NCBI RefSeq assembly: GCF_000023025.1
Contig: NC_012997.1
Location: 604,764-668,763, forward strand
Length of the DNA: 64,000 bases
Direction of reading: 5' to 3'
DNA from: Teredinibacter turnerae T7901
GTDB taxonomy: Bacteria > Pseudomonadota > Gammaproteobacteria > Pseudomonadales > Cellvibrionaceae
The notes below the pieces were generated by a model. It searched no databases, was not told where the DNA came from, and saw only the letters and a program-made list of their open reading frames with translations. Positions 8,635 to 17,640 of this stretch are shown here, one piece after another. Position 1 is the first letter of the stretch. Each line of letters starts with the position of its first letter. Both the position numbers and the translations under genes were made by a program.

Positions 8635-8670
8635 TTTTTGCGCTTGTTTACAGCGATCCGTGAGGAACCA

Positions 8671-10182
8671 TTGCGACAATCCCGAGCTCCGTTTTACGCA
8701 TTAATTGCGTTGTTATTTGTTGCTGGGCTGAGTATGACTTGGCTGCGCCATAAAACTCACGATGTGCCCTGGTTACCCGGCGAAAAACGGCAGGTGTGGT
8801 CAGTGGAGGCGCGGGTGGAGTTTGAAGCCCAGGGCGAGCCGGTTAAAGTTTCACTGGCCGTTCCTCAGACTCAAACCCGGTTTGAACGCCTCGCGGAATA
8901 TACCGCGAGCCCAGGCTACGGCTTGGCGTTTGTTGAAAATGGCCGTGAGCGTCGGGCGGAGTGGTCTATTCGCAATGCGGATGGACCGCAAACGCTTTAT
9001 TATCGCCTCGATCTTCTGGTCGATCCAAGTTTGGCGGTAGCCGATACCGCACCTCCGCTGGAGGCTCCAAGCAACCTGTTTGATGATTCCCCCCACGCCA
9101 CTTCAGCATTGCACCTCCTCGACAATGCTGTCGAACGTTCCGCTGATAATTTCACGCTCGCACGGGAATTAATTCTCGAATTTAATCTGCAAAAACAAAG
9201 CGCCGGCTTTTTGGAGCAACGTCAGGCGCGCAGTCGCTGGTTGAAGCAATTGCTCAATTACGCGCAGGTACCTGCGCGGGAAGTAAAAGTGCTGACCTTG
9301 GAGGATGGCCGCCGCCGTCAGCGTTTACAAACGTACCTGCAGGTTTTTCAGGGCGACCACTATCAGCTGTTCGACCCCCGCTCCGGGCGAGTGGGTTTAA
9401 GCCCGAATCAGGTGATGTGGGAGTACCGCTCTGGCAGCGTGTTGGAATTAATTGGTGGCAGCCAGTCTGATGTGAGTTTTTCCATTATCAATCAGGAAAT
9501 TCCGGTGTCCCAGGGGCTGGAAAAAGAGGGCGATCATTTCTCGCTGTTGGAATTTTCTATTCATTCCCTGCCTGTAGAAGAGCAGGCGCTGTTTAAAGGT
9601 ATTTTGCTAGTACCTGTGGGTGTATTGGTCGTGGTGCTGATGCGGGTGTTAGTTGGCCTGCGCACATCCGGTACTTTTATGCCGGTGTTGATTGCGCTCT
9701 CGTTTATTCAAACCAGTCTGTTAACCGGCTTGGCGGGCTTCCTCCTGATAGTGGGTGTGGGCCTGGTGATTCGCAGTTATCTATCGCACCTCAGTTTGCT
9801 GCTCGTGGCCCGTATCTCGGCAGTCATTATTTCGGTCATCGCGATGGTTGCCGTGTTTACAGTAATCGCGTATGAACTCGGCTTGAACGAGGGGATGAAG
9901 ATTACCCTGTTCCCCATGATTATTTTGAGCTGGACCATCGAGCGCATGTCGATTTTGTGGGAAGAAGAGGGACCGCACGAAGTGTTTGTACAGGGTGGTG
10001 GTTCTTTACTGGTTGCGCTGATCGCGTATCTGTTAATGACGAATGATATCGTTCGTCATCTCACATTTAATTTTATCGGCTTACAACTGGTGTTTATGGC
10101 ACTGGTGCTGTTGCTCGGCGGTTATACCGGGTATCGATTGCTCGAATTGCGCCGCTTCAGCGTGTTAGGCAAAGGCGACTAA
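8671..10182 (+). CDS. Inactive transglutaminase fused to seven transmembrane helices
   Basis: About 503 residues. I place the start at TTG 8671 because GAGG at 8662-8665 lies five bases upstream; TTG codons at 8638 and 8644 are alternatives and the first in-frame ATG would cut into the first helix. The protein has an N-terminal anchor helix (APFYALIALLFVAGLSM), a periplasmic domain with a transglutaminase-like fold (roughly 35-320), and seven helices (about 320-495). The domain pair matches the Pfam families for inactive transglutaminase with TM helices (PF14400 and PF14402). I see no clear Cys-His-Asp triad: the only region resembling the fold, around QARSRWLKQLLNYAQVPARE, has no catalytic Cys, which agrees with the family name. 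It sits between a DTG protease and an ATP-grasp ligase with three bases or less at each join. It may act as a peptide-binding scaffold. Confidence 0.85.
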   Translation: MRQSRAPFYALIALLFVAGLSMTWLRHKTHDVPWLPGEKRQVWSVEARVEFEAQGEPVKVSLAVPQTQTRFERLAEYTASPGYGLAFVENGRERRAEWSIRNADGPQTLYYRLDLLVDPSLAVADTAPPLEAPSNLFDDSPHATSALHLLDNAVERSADNFTLARELILEFNLQKQSAGFLEQRQARSRWLKQLLNYAQVPAREVKVLTLEDGRRRQRLQTYLQVFQGDHYQLFDPRSGRVGLSPNQVMWEYRSGSVLELIGGSQSDVSFSIINQEIPVSQGLEKEGDHFSLLEFSIHSLPVEEQALFKGILLVPVGVLVVVLMRVLVGLRTSGTFMPVLIALSFIQTSLLTGLAGFLLIVGVGLVIRSYLSHLSLLLVARISAVIISVIAMVAVFTVIAYELGLNEGMKITLFPMIILSWTIERMSILWEEEGPHEVFVQGGGSLLVALIAYLLMTNDIVRHLTFNFIGLQLVFMALVLLLGGYTGYRLLELRRFSVLGKGD

Positions 10183-10183
10183 C

Positions 10184-11131
10184 GTGCTGAATTTATTGCG
10201 TGAACTTAAGGATCTACGCAAAAAGGGCGTGCTCGGCATGAATCGGCGCAATATCAGCTATATTGGCCGCTATAACGAACGCCGGCTTTATCCATTGGTG
10301 GATAACAAACTCACGTCCAAGCGCTTGGCAATTGAGGCTGGTGTTTCCGTACCTGCATTACTTGGCGTGGTGGCCAGTCAACACGGGATTGCGACCACCG
10401 AACTTGCTTTGCGCGAGCAATCAGGGTTTTGCCTGAAGCCGGCTAAAGGCTCCGGCGGCAAGGGAATTATGGTGATCCGGCGCGGTGCCGAGGGCGGCTA
10501 CTTGCGCAGTAACGGGCAGGTGATTTCATCCGAGGAATTGCGTCGTCACATGTCCAATATTCTCGCCGGGCTGTTTTCTCTGGGCGGTGCGCCGGATCAG
10601 GTACTTGTCGAGGCGCTGCTGGAGTGTGACCCTTCACTTACTGGATATTCTCACGAAGGCGTGCCTGACTTGCGGCTGATTGTGTTCCAGGGCGTGCCGG
10701 TTATGGCGATGATGCGTCTCGCCTGCGCAGCGTCTCACGGCAAAGCCAATTTGCACCAGGGCGCAGTCGGGGTGGGAATCAGTATTGCTGACGGCCGCGC
10801 GGTGCTGGCCGTACAAAAAGACGCTCCTATCAAACGCCATCCGGATACAGGTATGGATCTGCGGGCGTTACAAGTACCGCGCTGGCAGGAAATGCTGGAG
10901 TTAGGCTGTAATTGTGCCGATATGACAGGGCTGGGTTATCTGGGCGTTGACCTGGTGCTGGATAAACACCTGGGCCCTGCCTTGCTCGAGCTGAATGCGC
11001 GGCCGGGGTTGTCCATCCAAATTGCCAATGGTGCTGGCCTCTTGCCCCGTTTGCGGGAAGTTGAAGCGTTGCGCAATCCGGCTCGGCTGTCGGTTGCTGA
11101 ACGTATCGCCTTTGCGCAGGACCATTTTTGA
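10184..11131 (+). CDS. RimK-like ATP-grasp alpha-L-glutamate ligase homologue
   Basis: 315 residues, GTG start one base after the upstream stop. It has an ATP-grasp fold: the N-terminal domain has the NRRNISYIGRYN segment and a conserved YPLVDNKLTSK Lys loop; the ATP-binding part has FCLKPAKGSGGKGIMVI; the Mg2+-binding end has LELNARPGLSIQIAN. It fits the alpha-L-glutamate ligase-like subgroup related to RimK, which joins amino acids to carboxylates through an acyl-phosphate. There is no signal peptide, so the ligase is cytoplasmic, on the opposite side of the inner membrane from the lipoprotein protease of its operon. The acceptor and amino-acid substrates are unknown. Operon context suggests it makes a peptide or tag that the membrane protein and protease then handle. 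Confidence 0.87.
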   Translation: MLNLLRELKDLRKKGVLGMNRRNISYIGRYNERRLYPLVDNKLTSKRLAIEAGVSVPALLGVVASQHGIATTELALREQSGFCLKPAKGSGGKGIMVIRRGAEGGYLRSNGQVISSEELRRHMSNILAGLFSLGGAPDQVLVEALLECDPSLTGYSHEGVPDLRLIVFQGVPVMAMMRLACAASHGKANLHQGAVGVGISIADGRAVLAVQKDAPIKRHPDTGMDLRALQVPRWQEMLELGCNCADMTGLGYLGVDLVLDKHLGPALLELNARPGLSIQIANGAGLLPRLREVEALRNPARLSVAERIAFAQDHF

Positions 11132-11132
11132 T

Positions 11133-11162
11133 TTAGGCGAATTCGTGCCTTGCCGGTATAAT
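11133..11162 (+). promoter_or_regulatory. Probable sigma70 promoter of proA
   Basis: TTAGGC at 11133-11138 and a perfect TATAAT at 11157-11162 are 18 bases apart. The predicted start lies about 50 bases before the proA ATG and right after the ligase stop codon, which would separate proA from the three-gene operon. Confidence 0.45.
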
Positions 11163-11218
11163 GCTCAAGATTCAGGCACTGTCGCTGAAGTAAACACAAC
11201 GAGCGTTTAAGACTTACA

Positions 11219-12475
11219 ATGACTGTTAAAGATTACATGCAACAACTGGGGCGCCAAGCTCGCGCGGCCTCACGGGATATGCTTGCCGCCAGTACGGACG
11301 ACAAAAACCGCGCGCTGGTAGCAATTGCTGATGCAATTACCGCTAACCGTGAACTGATAATTCAAGAGAATGCACGCGACTTGGAAAACGGCCGCGCCAA
11401 CGGTCTCGAGCCCGCAATGCTGGATCGCCTGGAGCTTACTCCGGCGCGCTTCGACGGCATGATTGAAGGTTTGCGTCAGGTGGCGGCATTGCCAGATCCT
11501 TGTGGTGAAATCAGCGACTTAAAGTATCGCCCGTCCGGTATTCAGGTGGGCAAAATGCGTGTGCCCTTGGGGGTGGTTGGTATCATCTACGAATCGCGGC
11601 CGAATGTGACCATCGACGCTGCGAGTCTCTGCCTGAAATCCGGTAATGCGACTATTTTGCGTGGTGGTAGCGAGGCAATTCATTCCAATCAGGCCATTGC
11701 CAAATGTATTGCGGCGGGGTTGGAAAGTGTCGGTTTGCCTGCCAGTGCCGTGCAAGTGGTTGAAACAACGGACCGCGCGGCAGTAGGTGAACTGATTACC
11801 ATGGCGGAATATGTCGACGTTATCGTTCCCCGCGGTGGTCGCAGCTTGATTGAGCGCATCAGTAACGATGCTAAGGTGAGTGTGATCAAGCACCTGGACG
11901 GCATCTGCCATGTTTTTATCGACGACGATGCCGATCTGGATAAAGCGTTTAACATCGCACTCAACAGTAAAACCCATCGTTACGGTGTGTGTAATGCCAT
12001 GGAAACCCTGTTGGTGGCGTCTTCGGTCGCAGAGAAAATTCTTCCTCGGCTAGCCACCGCTTATGCAGAAAAGTCTGTGGAGTTGCGCGGTTGCGATCGC
12101 ACACTCGCAATTCTGCCCAACATTAATGCCGCGAAACCGGAAGATTGGGATACTGAATATCTGGCGCCGATTCTCGCAATTCGGGTGGTTGACGATATGA
12201 CTGCAGCGATGGACCATATCGCCGCCCACAGCTCGGCGCACACCGAAAGCATCGTTACAGAGAACTACACGAAAGCGCGCAAATTTATGGCGCTGGTGGA
12301 TTCCGCATCGGTGATGGTGAATGCGTCCACCCGTTTTGCCGACGGCTTCCAATATGGACTGGGAGCTGAAATCGGTATATCTACCGATAAAATCCACGCT
12401 CGCGGCCCTGTTGGGTTGGAAGGGCTGACATCACAGAAGTGGATTGTGTTTGGCGATGGCGAAATCCTCAATTGA
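11219..12475 (+). CDS. proA: Gamma-glutamyl phosphate reductase
   Basis: 418 residues, the usual length. ProA reduces gamma-glutamyl phosphate to glutamate semialdehyde with NADPH in proline synthesis and is a soluble aldehyde-dehydrogenase-fold enzyme. Visible hallmarks are [34 protein letters not shown], the PRGGRSLI loop, the catalytic Cys in [14 protein letters not shown], and [14 protein letters not shown] near the end. ProB, which makes its substrate, is not in the window. In related bacteria nadD usually follows; here a terminator hairpin and then rsfS follow instead. Confidence 0.97.
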   Translation: MTVKDYMQQLGRQARAASRDMLAASTDDKNRALVAIADAITANRELIIQENARDLENGRANGLEPAMLDRLELTPARFDGMIEGLRQVAALPDPCGEISDLKYRPSGIQVGKMRVPLGVVGIIYESRPNVTIDAASLCLKSGNATILRGGSEAIHSNQAIAKCIAAGLESVGLPASAVQVVETTDRAAVGELITMAEYVDVIVPRGGRSLIERISNDAKVSVIKHLDGICHVFIDDDADLDKAFNIALNSKTHRYGVCNAMETLLVASSVAEKILPRLATAYAEKSVELRGCDRTLAILPNINAAKPEDWDTEYLAPILAIRVVDDMTAAMDHIAAHSSAHTESIVTENYTKARKFMALVDSASVMVNASTRFADGFQYGLGAEIGISTDKIHARGPVGLEGLTSQKWIVFGDGEILN

Positions 12476-12512
12476 GGTTAAGCATCAACAATTATTGAGT
12501 GAGACAACCGTG

Positions 12513-12551
12513 GGCTCCAGGGGCTTCCCTCTGGAGCCTTTCTCTTTTTCT
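12513..12551 (+). terminator. Rho-independent terminator after proA
   Basis: An eight-base perfect stem (GGCTCCAG at 12513-12520 with CTGGAGCC at 12531-12538) and a ten-base loop are followed by a pyrimidine run with five consecutive Ts (12541-12551 region). It lies 37 bases past the proA stop and separates proA from rsfS. Confidence 0.8.
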
Positions 12552-12639
12552 TTGCGGAAAAATTCGCTGTCTGGGGGCAGCGTCAACTATATTCGCAATT
12601 AACATGTTATGGCCGCGAGGCCGTTGAATTGGTAAATCA

Positions 12640-12996
12640 ATGCAAACAGAACTGAATAAAGTAGTGATAAATGCTCTCGAGGATTTGAAGGGCAAGGATA
12701 TTGTCGAATTGGATGTGCGCGAATTGAGCGATGTCACCGATGCGCTGGTGATTGTGACCGGTACCTCAAACCGCCATGTAAAATCGCTGGCGAATAATGT
12801 GGTGGAAGACGGTAAAGAGCACGATTTCCGTCCCATTGGCGTCGAGGGCATGGAAAGTGGTGAATGGGTGCTGGTGGACTATGGCGACCTGGTTGTGCAC
12901 GTGATGCTGGAAACAACCCGCGCTTTTTACGAGTTGGAAAAATTGTGGTCCACTGAGCCTGCCGGCCGCAAAAACAACCCGACAGAATCTCCGTAA
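12640..12996 (+). CDS. rsfS: Ribosomal silencing factor RsfS
   Basis: 118 residues, family DUF143/RsfS. It binds ribosomal protein uL14 on the large subunit and blocks subunit joining when nutrients are short. Recognisable parts are [33 protein letters not shown], the [17 protein letters not shown] stretch and [19 protein letters not shown]. It is the first gene of a plus-strand run with rlmH, mrdA and rodA, the standard order in gammaproteobacteria. The missing neighbour is nadD, which normally comes immediately before it. Confidence 0.96.
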   Translation: MQTELNKVVINALEDLKGKDIVELDVRELSDVTDALVIVTGTSNRHVKSLANNVVEDGKEHDFRPIGVEGMESGEWVLVDYGDLVVHVMLETTRAFYELEKLWSTEPAGRKNNPTESP

Positions 12997-13015
12997 CCCA
13001 GTTCTGACGGCGCGC

Positions 13016-13492
13016 ATGAAGATCTCGATACTGGCCGTGGGTGGCAAAATGCCCGCCTGGGTACAGGAGGGCTACGCGGAATACGCCAAGCGGTTGCCAC
13101 GCGAAATAGAGCCGCGCATGGTGGAACTTGCGCTGGCAAATCGCTCTAAAAGCTACAGTGTGGACGCGGTAAAGCAGGCCGAGGGCGAGCAAATACTCGG
13201 TGCCTACGACAATGCCCCCGGTCACAAGCGCTTGATTTGTCTCGATGTACTGGGCAAATCGTTGCGCACTGAAATGCTGGCAGAAAAAATGGCTGCATGG
13301 CAAATGGACGGGGTAAACCCCTGTCTTGTTATCGGCGGGCCCGATGGCCTGTCGCAAAGTTGTCTACAGCGGGCCGATGAAAAATGGTCTCTTTCCGGCC
13401 TGACAATGCCCCACCCGTTGGTGCGCGTATTGTTGATAGAACAACTGTATCGCGCGTGGACAATTTTGCAGAATCATCCCTACCACAAATAG
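13016..13492 (+). CDS. rlmH: 23S rRNA pseudouridine-1915 N3-methyltransferase
   Basis: 158 residues, a SPOUT-class methyltransferase that methylates pseudouridine 1915 in helix 69 of 23S rRNA on assembled 70S ribosomes. The knot region shows [10 protein letters not shown] and the C-terminal tail [18 protein letters not shown] ending in QNHPYHK, diagnostic for RlmH. It follows rsfS by 19 bases and precedes mrdA by 58, so it is part of the same transcript. Confidence 0.97.
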   Translation: MKISILAVGGKMPAWVQEGYAEYAKRLPREIEPRMVELALANRSKSYSVDAVKQAEGEQILGAYDNAPGHKRLICLDVLGKSLRTEMLAEKMAAWQMDGVNPCLVIGGPDGLSQSCLQRADEKWSLSGLTMPHPLVRVLLIEQLYRAWTILQNHPYHK

Positions 13493-13550
13493 GCACCCGC
13501 AGAGTGCGCAGACATAACGACAACAAGTTGTACTGGAGACCTCGCCGCAG

Positions 13551-15422
13551 ATGATGTGGGCCGGGGAACAACTCCACCAGTTTAAAGATCACCACCGCGA
13601 AGCCCGTGTATTCGCAGTGCGTGCTGCCATCTCCTTTCTTATGGTCGTGGCCTTGTTCGGTGTTTTACTTGCCCGCTACTACCGTTTGCAAGTAACTGAC
13701 CACGAGGTATACGCCACTCGCTCCGATCGCAACCGAATACATGTGCGCCCGATACCCCCGAATCGCGGCCTTATCTACGATGCGCAGGGCCAATTACTCG
13801 CCGACAATCGCCCCACATTTACCTTGTCCGTGGTGTCTGAACGCACCTCCAACCTGGAGCAGACGCTGGACCACCTCGCGAATTTGATTGAAGTGAGTGA
13901 GCGTGATCGGGAAAACTTTTTGAAGCGTTTGCGTCAGCGGCGACGCCCGTTCGAGGCGGTACCGCTGCGGTATCGGCTAACGGAAGAAGAAATTTCCCGT
14001 ATCGCAGTCAACGAGTTTGAGCTGGAGGGGGTGGAAATTGAAGCGCAACTAACGCGCGCTTACCCAAAAGGGGCGCTGTTTGCGCACACGGTGGGCTATG
14101 TCGGGCGCATAAACGAGCGCGAGTTGAGCAGTTTCGATCAGGCAACCTACGAGCGCTATAGCGGCACCCACAGTATCGGCAAGATCGGTTTGGAGCGGTA
14201 TTACGAATCGGAGCTGCTGGGCCAGGTGGGCAGCGAAAATATCGAAACCAACGCGCACGGCCGGGTGTTGCGTACGCTTGAATTCACGGACCCTCAGCCA
14301 GGTAAAGACCTCTATCTGTTTTTAGACTCACGGCTGCAGCAGGTCGCGGTCGATCAACTGGCCGGGCGGCGCGGTTCGGTAGTCGCCATAGACGTTAAAA
14401 CCGGCGGTGTATTAGCGATGGTTAGCGCTCCGGCCTATGACCCGAACCTGTTCGTCAACGGTATCAGCTACAAAGATTATCGCGCGCTCAATGAATCGCG
14501 TGACCTGCCATTGTTTAACCGTTCAATTCAGGGGCAGTATCCACCGGGGTCCACCATTAAACCCATGCTGGGTTTGGGCGGGCTTGAAGCCGGGGTAGTG
14601 GATTTCGATACGCATATATTTGACCCGGGCTATTACCAGTTGGAAAACGATGAGCGCCTCTATCGGGATTGGAAAAAGGGTGGGCACGGCCGCCGCGTGG
14701 ATCTGCGCCAGGCGATTGTCGAATCCTGCGATACGTTTTTCTACGATATGGCGTTTCGGATGGGGGTGGATAGCATGCACCCGTTTGGCGACAAATTTGG
14801 CCTGGGCGAACGCACGCGTCTGGATATTCCCAGTGAGCGGCCAGGTTTGTGGCCGTCGCGGGAATGGAAGGAGCGGGTGCGAGGGCTGCATTGGTTCCCT
14901 GGCGATAGTTTGAATATCAGTATTGGCCAGGGCGACGTGCTGACCACCCCTTTGCAATTGGCGGTGATGACCGCGACTATCGCCTCCCGCGGCACACACC
15001 TGAGGCCGCGCCTGGTCAAGCAGTTGGGCGACCAGCCCACCGAGCGGGAGGTGGTCGACCAGATCGAGGTGCAGCCCCAGTATTGGGATTATGTACACAG
15101 TGCGATGGAAGGCGTCGTTCACAGTGCGCGCGGTACCGCTCACCGAATCAGCCGCGGAATCGGCTACAAGATGGCCGGTAAATCCGGTACGGCACAGGTT
15201 GTGGGTATCGCACAGGATGAAGAATATGACGCCGACAAACTGGATGAACGCCAGTGGGATCATGCGTTATTTATCGGGTTCGCGCCGGTGGAAGACCCTC
15301 AAATTGCCGTCGCAATAATTGTGGAAAATGGTGAGCACGGATCCAGTGCGGCCGGTCCCATTGCCCGCGAAGTATTCGATACCTATTTCGCCATGCAGGC
15401 AGAGGATAACGCCAAGCCATGA
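13551..15422 (+). CDS. mrdA: Peptidoglycan D,D-transpeptidase PBP2
   Basis: 623 residues, typical for PBP2, the transpeptidase of the Rod elongasome. A short cytoplasmic head (KDHHREARVF) and one membrane helix (about 27-45) are followed by the non-penicillin-binding pedestal domain and the transpeptidase domain. The SxxK nucleophile is in PPGSTIKPMLG (Ser near 334), the SxN-equivalent is SCDTFFY, and the KSG triad is in AGKSGTAQVV (about 543). It cross-links new lateral-wall peptidoglycan in the periplasm with RodA, whose gene overlaps its stop by four bases. Two adjacent ATGs (13551 and 13554) are possible starts; GGAG at 13535-13538 is somewhat far from either. Confidence 0.97.
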   Translation: MMWAGEQLHQFKDHHREARVFAVRAAISFLMVVALFGVLLARYYRLQVTDHEVYATRSDRNRIHVRPIPPNRGLIYDAQGQLLADNRPTFTLSVVSERTSNLEQTLDHLANLIEVSERDRENFLKRLRQRRRPFEAVPLRYRLTEEEISRIAVNEFELEGVEIEAQLTRAYPKGALFAHTVGYVGRINERELSSFDQATYERYSGTHSIGKIGLERYYESELLGQVGSENIETNAHGRVLRTLEFTDPQPGKDLYLFLDSRLQQVAVDQLAGRRGSVVAIDVKTGGVLAMVSAPAYDPNLFVNGISYKDYRALNESRDLPLFNRSIQGQYPPGSTIKPMLGLGGLEAGVVDFDTHIFDPGYYQLENDERLYRDWKKGGHGRRVDLRQAIVESCDTFFYDMAFRMGVDSMHPFGDKFGLGERTRLDIPSERPGLWPSREWKERVRGLHWFPGDSLNISIGQGDVLTTPLQLAVMTATIASRGTHLRPRLVKQLGDQPTEREVVDQIEVQPQYWDYVHSAMEGVVHSARGTAHRISRGIGYKMAGKSGTAQVVGIAQDEEYDADKLDERQWDHALFIGFAPVEDPQIAVAIIVENGEHGSSAAGPIAREVFDTYFAMQAEDNAKP

Positions 15423-16567
15423 AACTCTCGCAGGATTTTGTCCGCCGGCTGCCCGATTCTCGCCACCATTTTGGTCGCCAGCAAGGACTCTGGCAGCGGC
15501 TGCATATTGATCCGATTCTATTGCTAATTTTATTGGCACTCACCTGCTTCGGACTGGTGGTGTTGTATAGCGCCAGCGGCCAGAGTGAGTCGATGGTGAA
15601 GCGCCAGTTCGTGTTTTTCAGTATCGCGTACTGTGTGATGTTTGTGGTGGCGCAACTGGATATGCAGATGGTGCGACGCTGGTCCCCGTGGCTTTATGTG
15701 GGGGGCATTATTCTGCTTATGCTGGTGATTCTGGTCGGTGTTGGGGCCAAAGGCGCGCAGCGCTGGATTAGCCTTGGCGTCGTGCGCTTTCAGCCGTCAG
15801 AAGCGATGAAAATCGCCGTACCGGTTATGACCGCTGCCTATTTCTCGACGCGTAGCTTGCCGCCCAAATTCACCGATATCGTCGTCAGCATGATAATTAT
15901 CATGCTCCCGGCGGTACTGATTTTTATGCAGCCAGACTTGGGTACCGCCATTCTCATTGCTGCGTCGGGCATTATTGTGGTGTTTATGGCGGGGCTGCCA
16001 TGGCGCTATATTTTTGGCAGTCTGGCGATGGTCGGCATCAGCATTTGGCCGATGTGGCACTGGGTGATGAAGGATTACCAAAAGCAGCGGGTACTCACAC
16101 TGCTCGATCCGGAAGCGGACCGGCTGGGCGCAGGCTGGAACATTATTCAGTCGAAAACCGCGATTGGCTCTGGCGGTTTGCACGGCAAAGGTCTGTTCAA
16201 CGGTACTCAGTCGCAGCTGGATTTTCTGCCGGAATCACACACCGATTTTATTATCGCGGTTATGGCTGAGGAACTTGGCTTGATTGGCGTGATCTTTTTA
16301 TTATCGCTGTATTTATTGTTGATTGCGCGCGGGTTACATATTGCGTGGACGTCGCAAAATACGTTTAACCGTTTGTTAGCCGGTAGTATTACGCTCACGT
16401 TTTTTGTGTACGTGTTTGTGAATATCGGAATGGTGGCTGGTATGCTGCCCGTGGTTGGAGTGCCCCTGCCGTTGGTGAGCCTGGGCGGAACATCCATTGT
16501 TACCCTGATGACGAGCTTTGGTCTGCTGATGGCCATTGCCACCGAAAAGAAAAAGGTTGTTGCTTAG
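15419..16567 (+). CDS. rodA: Rod shape-determining protein RodA (SEDS glycosyltransferase)
   Basis: 382 residues with about ten membrane helices. RodA polymerises lipid II into glycan strands in the elongasome. SEDS family signatures are GAKGAQRWISLGVVRFQPSE, the QPDLGTAIL motif with its essential Asp, and the C-terminal PLVSLGGTSIVTLMTSFGLL. The ATG overlaps the PBP2 stop (ATGA), as expected for partners made in equal amounts. mltB starts two bases after its stop. Confidence 0.97.
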   Translation: MKLSQDFVRRLPDSRHHFGRQQGLWQRLHIDPILLLILLALTCFGLVVLYSASGQSESMVKRQFVFFSIAYCVMFVVAQLDMQMVRRWSPWLYVGGIILLMLVILVGVGAKGAQRWISLGVVRFQPSEAMKIAVPVMTAAYFSTRSLPPKFTDIVVSMIIIMLPAVLIFMQPDLGTAILIAASGIIVVFMAGLPWRYIFGSLAMVGISIWPMWHWVMKDYQKQRVLTLLDPEADRLGAGWNIIQSKTAIGSGGLHGKGLFNGTQSQLDFLPESHTDFIIAVMAEELGLIGVIFLLSLYLLLIARGLHIAWTSQNTFNRLLAGSITLTFFVYVFVNIGMVAGMLPVVGVPLPLVSLGGTSIVTLMTSFGLLMAIATEKKKVVA

Positions 16568-16569
16568 CT

Positions 16570-17559
16570 GTGCTAAAAAAATTCTGTTCTGTTGTTGTTT
16601 TTCTAATGGGTTCTACTCCGGTGCTGGCCGATTATTCCACCCACCCCGGTGCGCAGGCGTTTGTAAAAACCCTGGTGCAGGAACATCAATTCGAAGAGAG
16701 TTATGTTCTGGATATGCTGCGCCAGGCGGAAAAAAAGCAGAGTATTCTCGATGCGATTGCGCGCCCCGCTGAAAAAACCAAGCCCTGGAAGGACTACCGC
16801 AAAATTTTTCTCGGCGAGCCTCGTATCCAACAAGGGATCGAATTCTGGAACAACAACAAAGCCACACTGGCGCGCGCTGCTGAAGAGTTTGGCGTCGACG
16901 AACAAATGATCGTTGCGATTTTGGGTATCGAAACCCGCTACGGCAAACATACCGGTGGCTATCGCGTGTTGGATGCGCTGGCGACCCTGGGGTTCGACTA
17001 CACCCCGCGCGGCAAATTTTTTCTTAAAGAATTGGAGAATGCATTTTTGCTGGCGCGCGAGCAAAAAGTGGCGCTCCCGGAGCTGACTGGATCATACGCG
17101 GGCGCGATGGGTTACGGTCAGTTTATTCCCAGCAGTTACCGAGCTTACGCTGTCGATTTCGACGGCGATGGCAAAGCCGATATCTGGAATAATCCCGTAG
17201 ATGCAATCGGGAGTATCGCGAATTATTTTCGTCGTCATGGCTGGCAGCGAGGGGAGATTGTCGTTACTCGAGCGCATATCGCCGGCAACTACGACAAGTC
17301 TGTGCTTAACGAAAAAATCCGCCCCCATTTCACCCTGAGTGAATTGGCTGAACGGGGTTACACGCCAGTTAACGCCAAGCTTAAAGGTGCCGATAAAGCG
17401 GTTCCTCTGTCTTACGATGGTGAATACGGTAAGGAAATATGGCTGGGCTTCAATAATTTCTATGCAATCACGCGCTATAACCGCAGTCAGTTGTACGCAA
17501 TGGCGGCCTACCAGCTCAGCGAAGAATTGCGTTATGGTTTTGAAAAGCAGGTGCGGTAG
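16570..17559 (+). CDS. mltB: Membrane-bound lytic murein transglycosylase B family
   Basis: 329 residues, GTG start two bases after rodA. An N-terminal signal (LMGSTPVLADY) suggests export without a clear lipobox, so it may be soluble periplasmic rather than lipid-anchored like E. coli MltB. The lytic transglycosylase domain has the catalytic Glu near 121 in ILGIETRYGKHTGGYRVLD, followed by GAMGYGQFIPSSYRAYAVDF and the Ca-loop-like DFDGDGKADIWN. It cleaves glycan strands to 1,6-anhydro products, making room for new wall. Position between rodA and rlpA matches Pseudomonas, where the homologue is called sltB1. Confidence 0.93.
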   Translation: MLKKFCSVVVFLMGSTPVLADYSTHPGAQAFVKTLVQEHQFEESYVLDMLRQAEKKQSILDAIARPAEKTKPWKDYRKIFLGEPRIQQGIEFWNNNKATLARAAEEFGVDEQMIVAILGIETRYGKHTGGYRVLDALATLGFDYTPRGKFFLKELENAFLLAREQKVALPELTGSYAGAMGYGQFIPSSYRAYAVDFDGDGKADIWNNPVDAIGSIANYFRRHGWQRGEIVVTRAHIAGNYDKSVLNEKIRPHFTLSELAERGYTPVNAKLKGADKAVPLSYDGEYGKEIWLGFNNFYAITRYNRSQLYAMAAYQLSEELRYGFEKQVR

Positions 17560-17640
17560 ATTATAGTAATGCGATAGTAAGCGCCGTCTGCGCGTGGTTG
17601 ACCTGTTACGACTTATCCCGCAGCAGCGGTAATCGAATTA

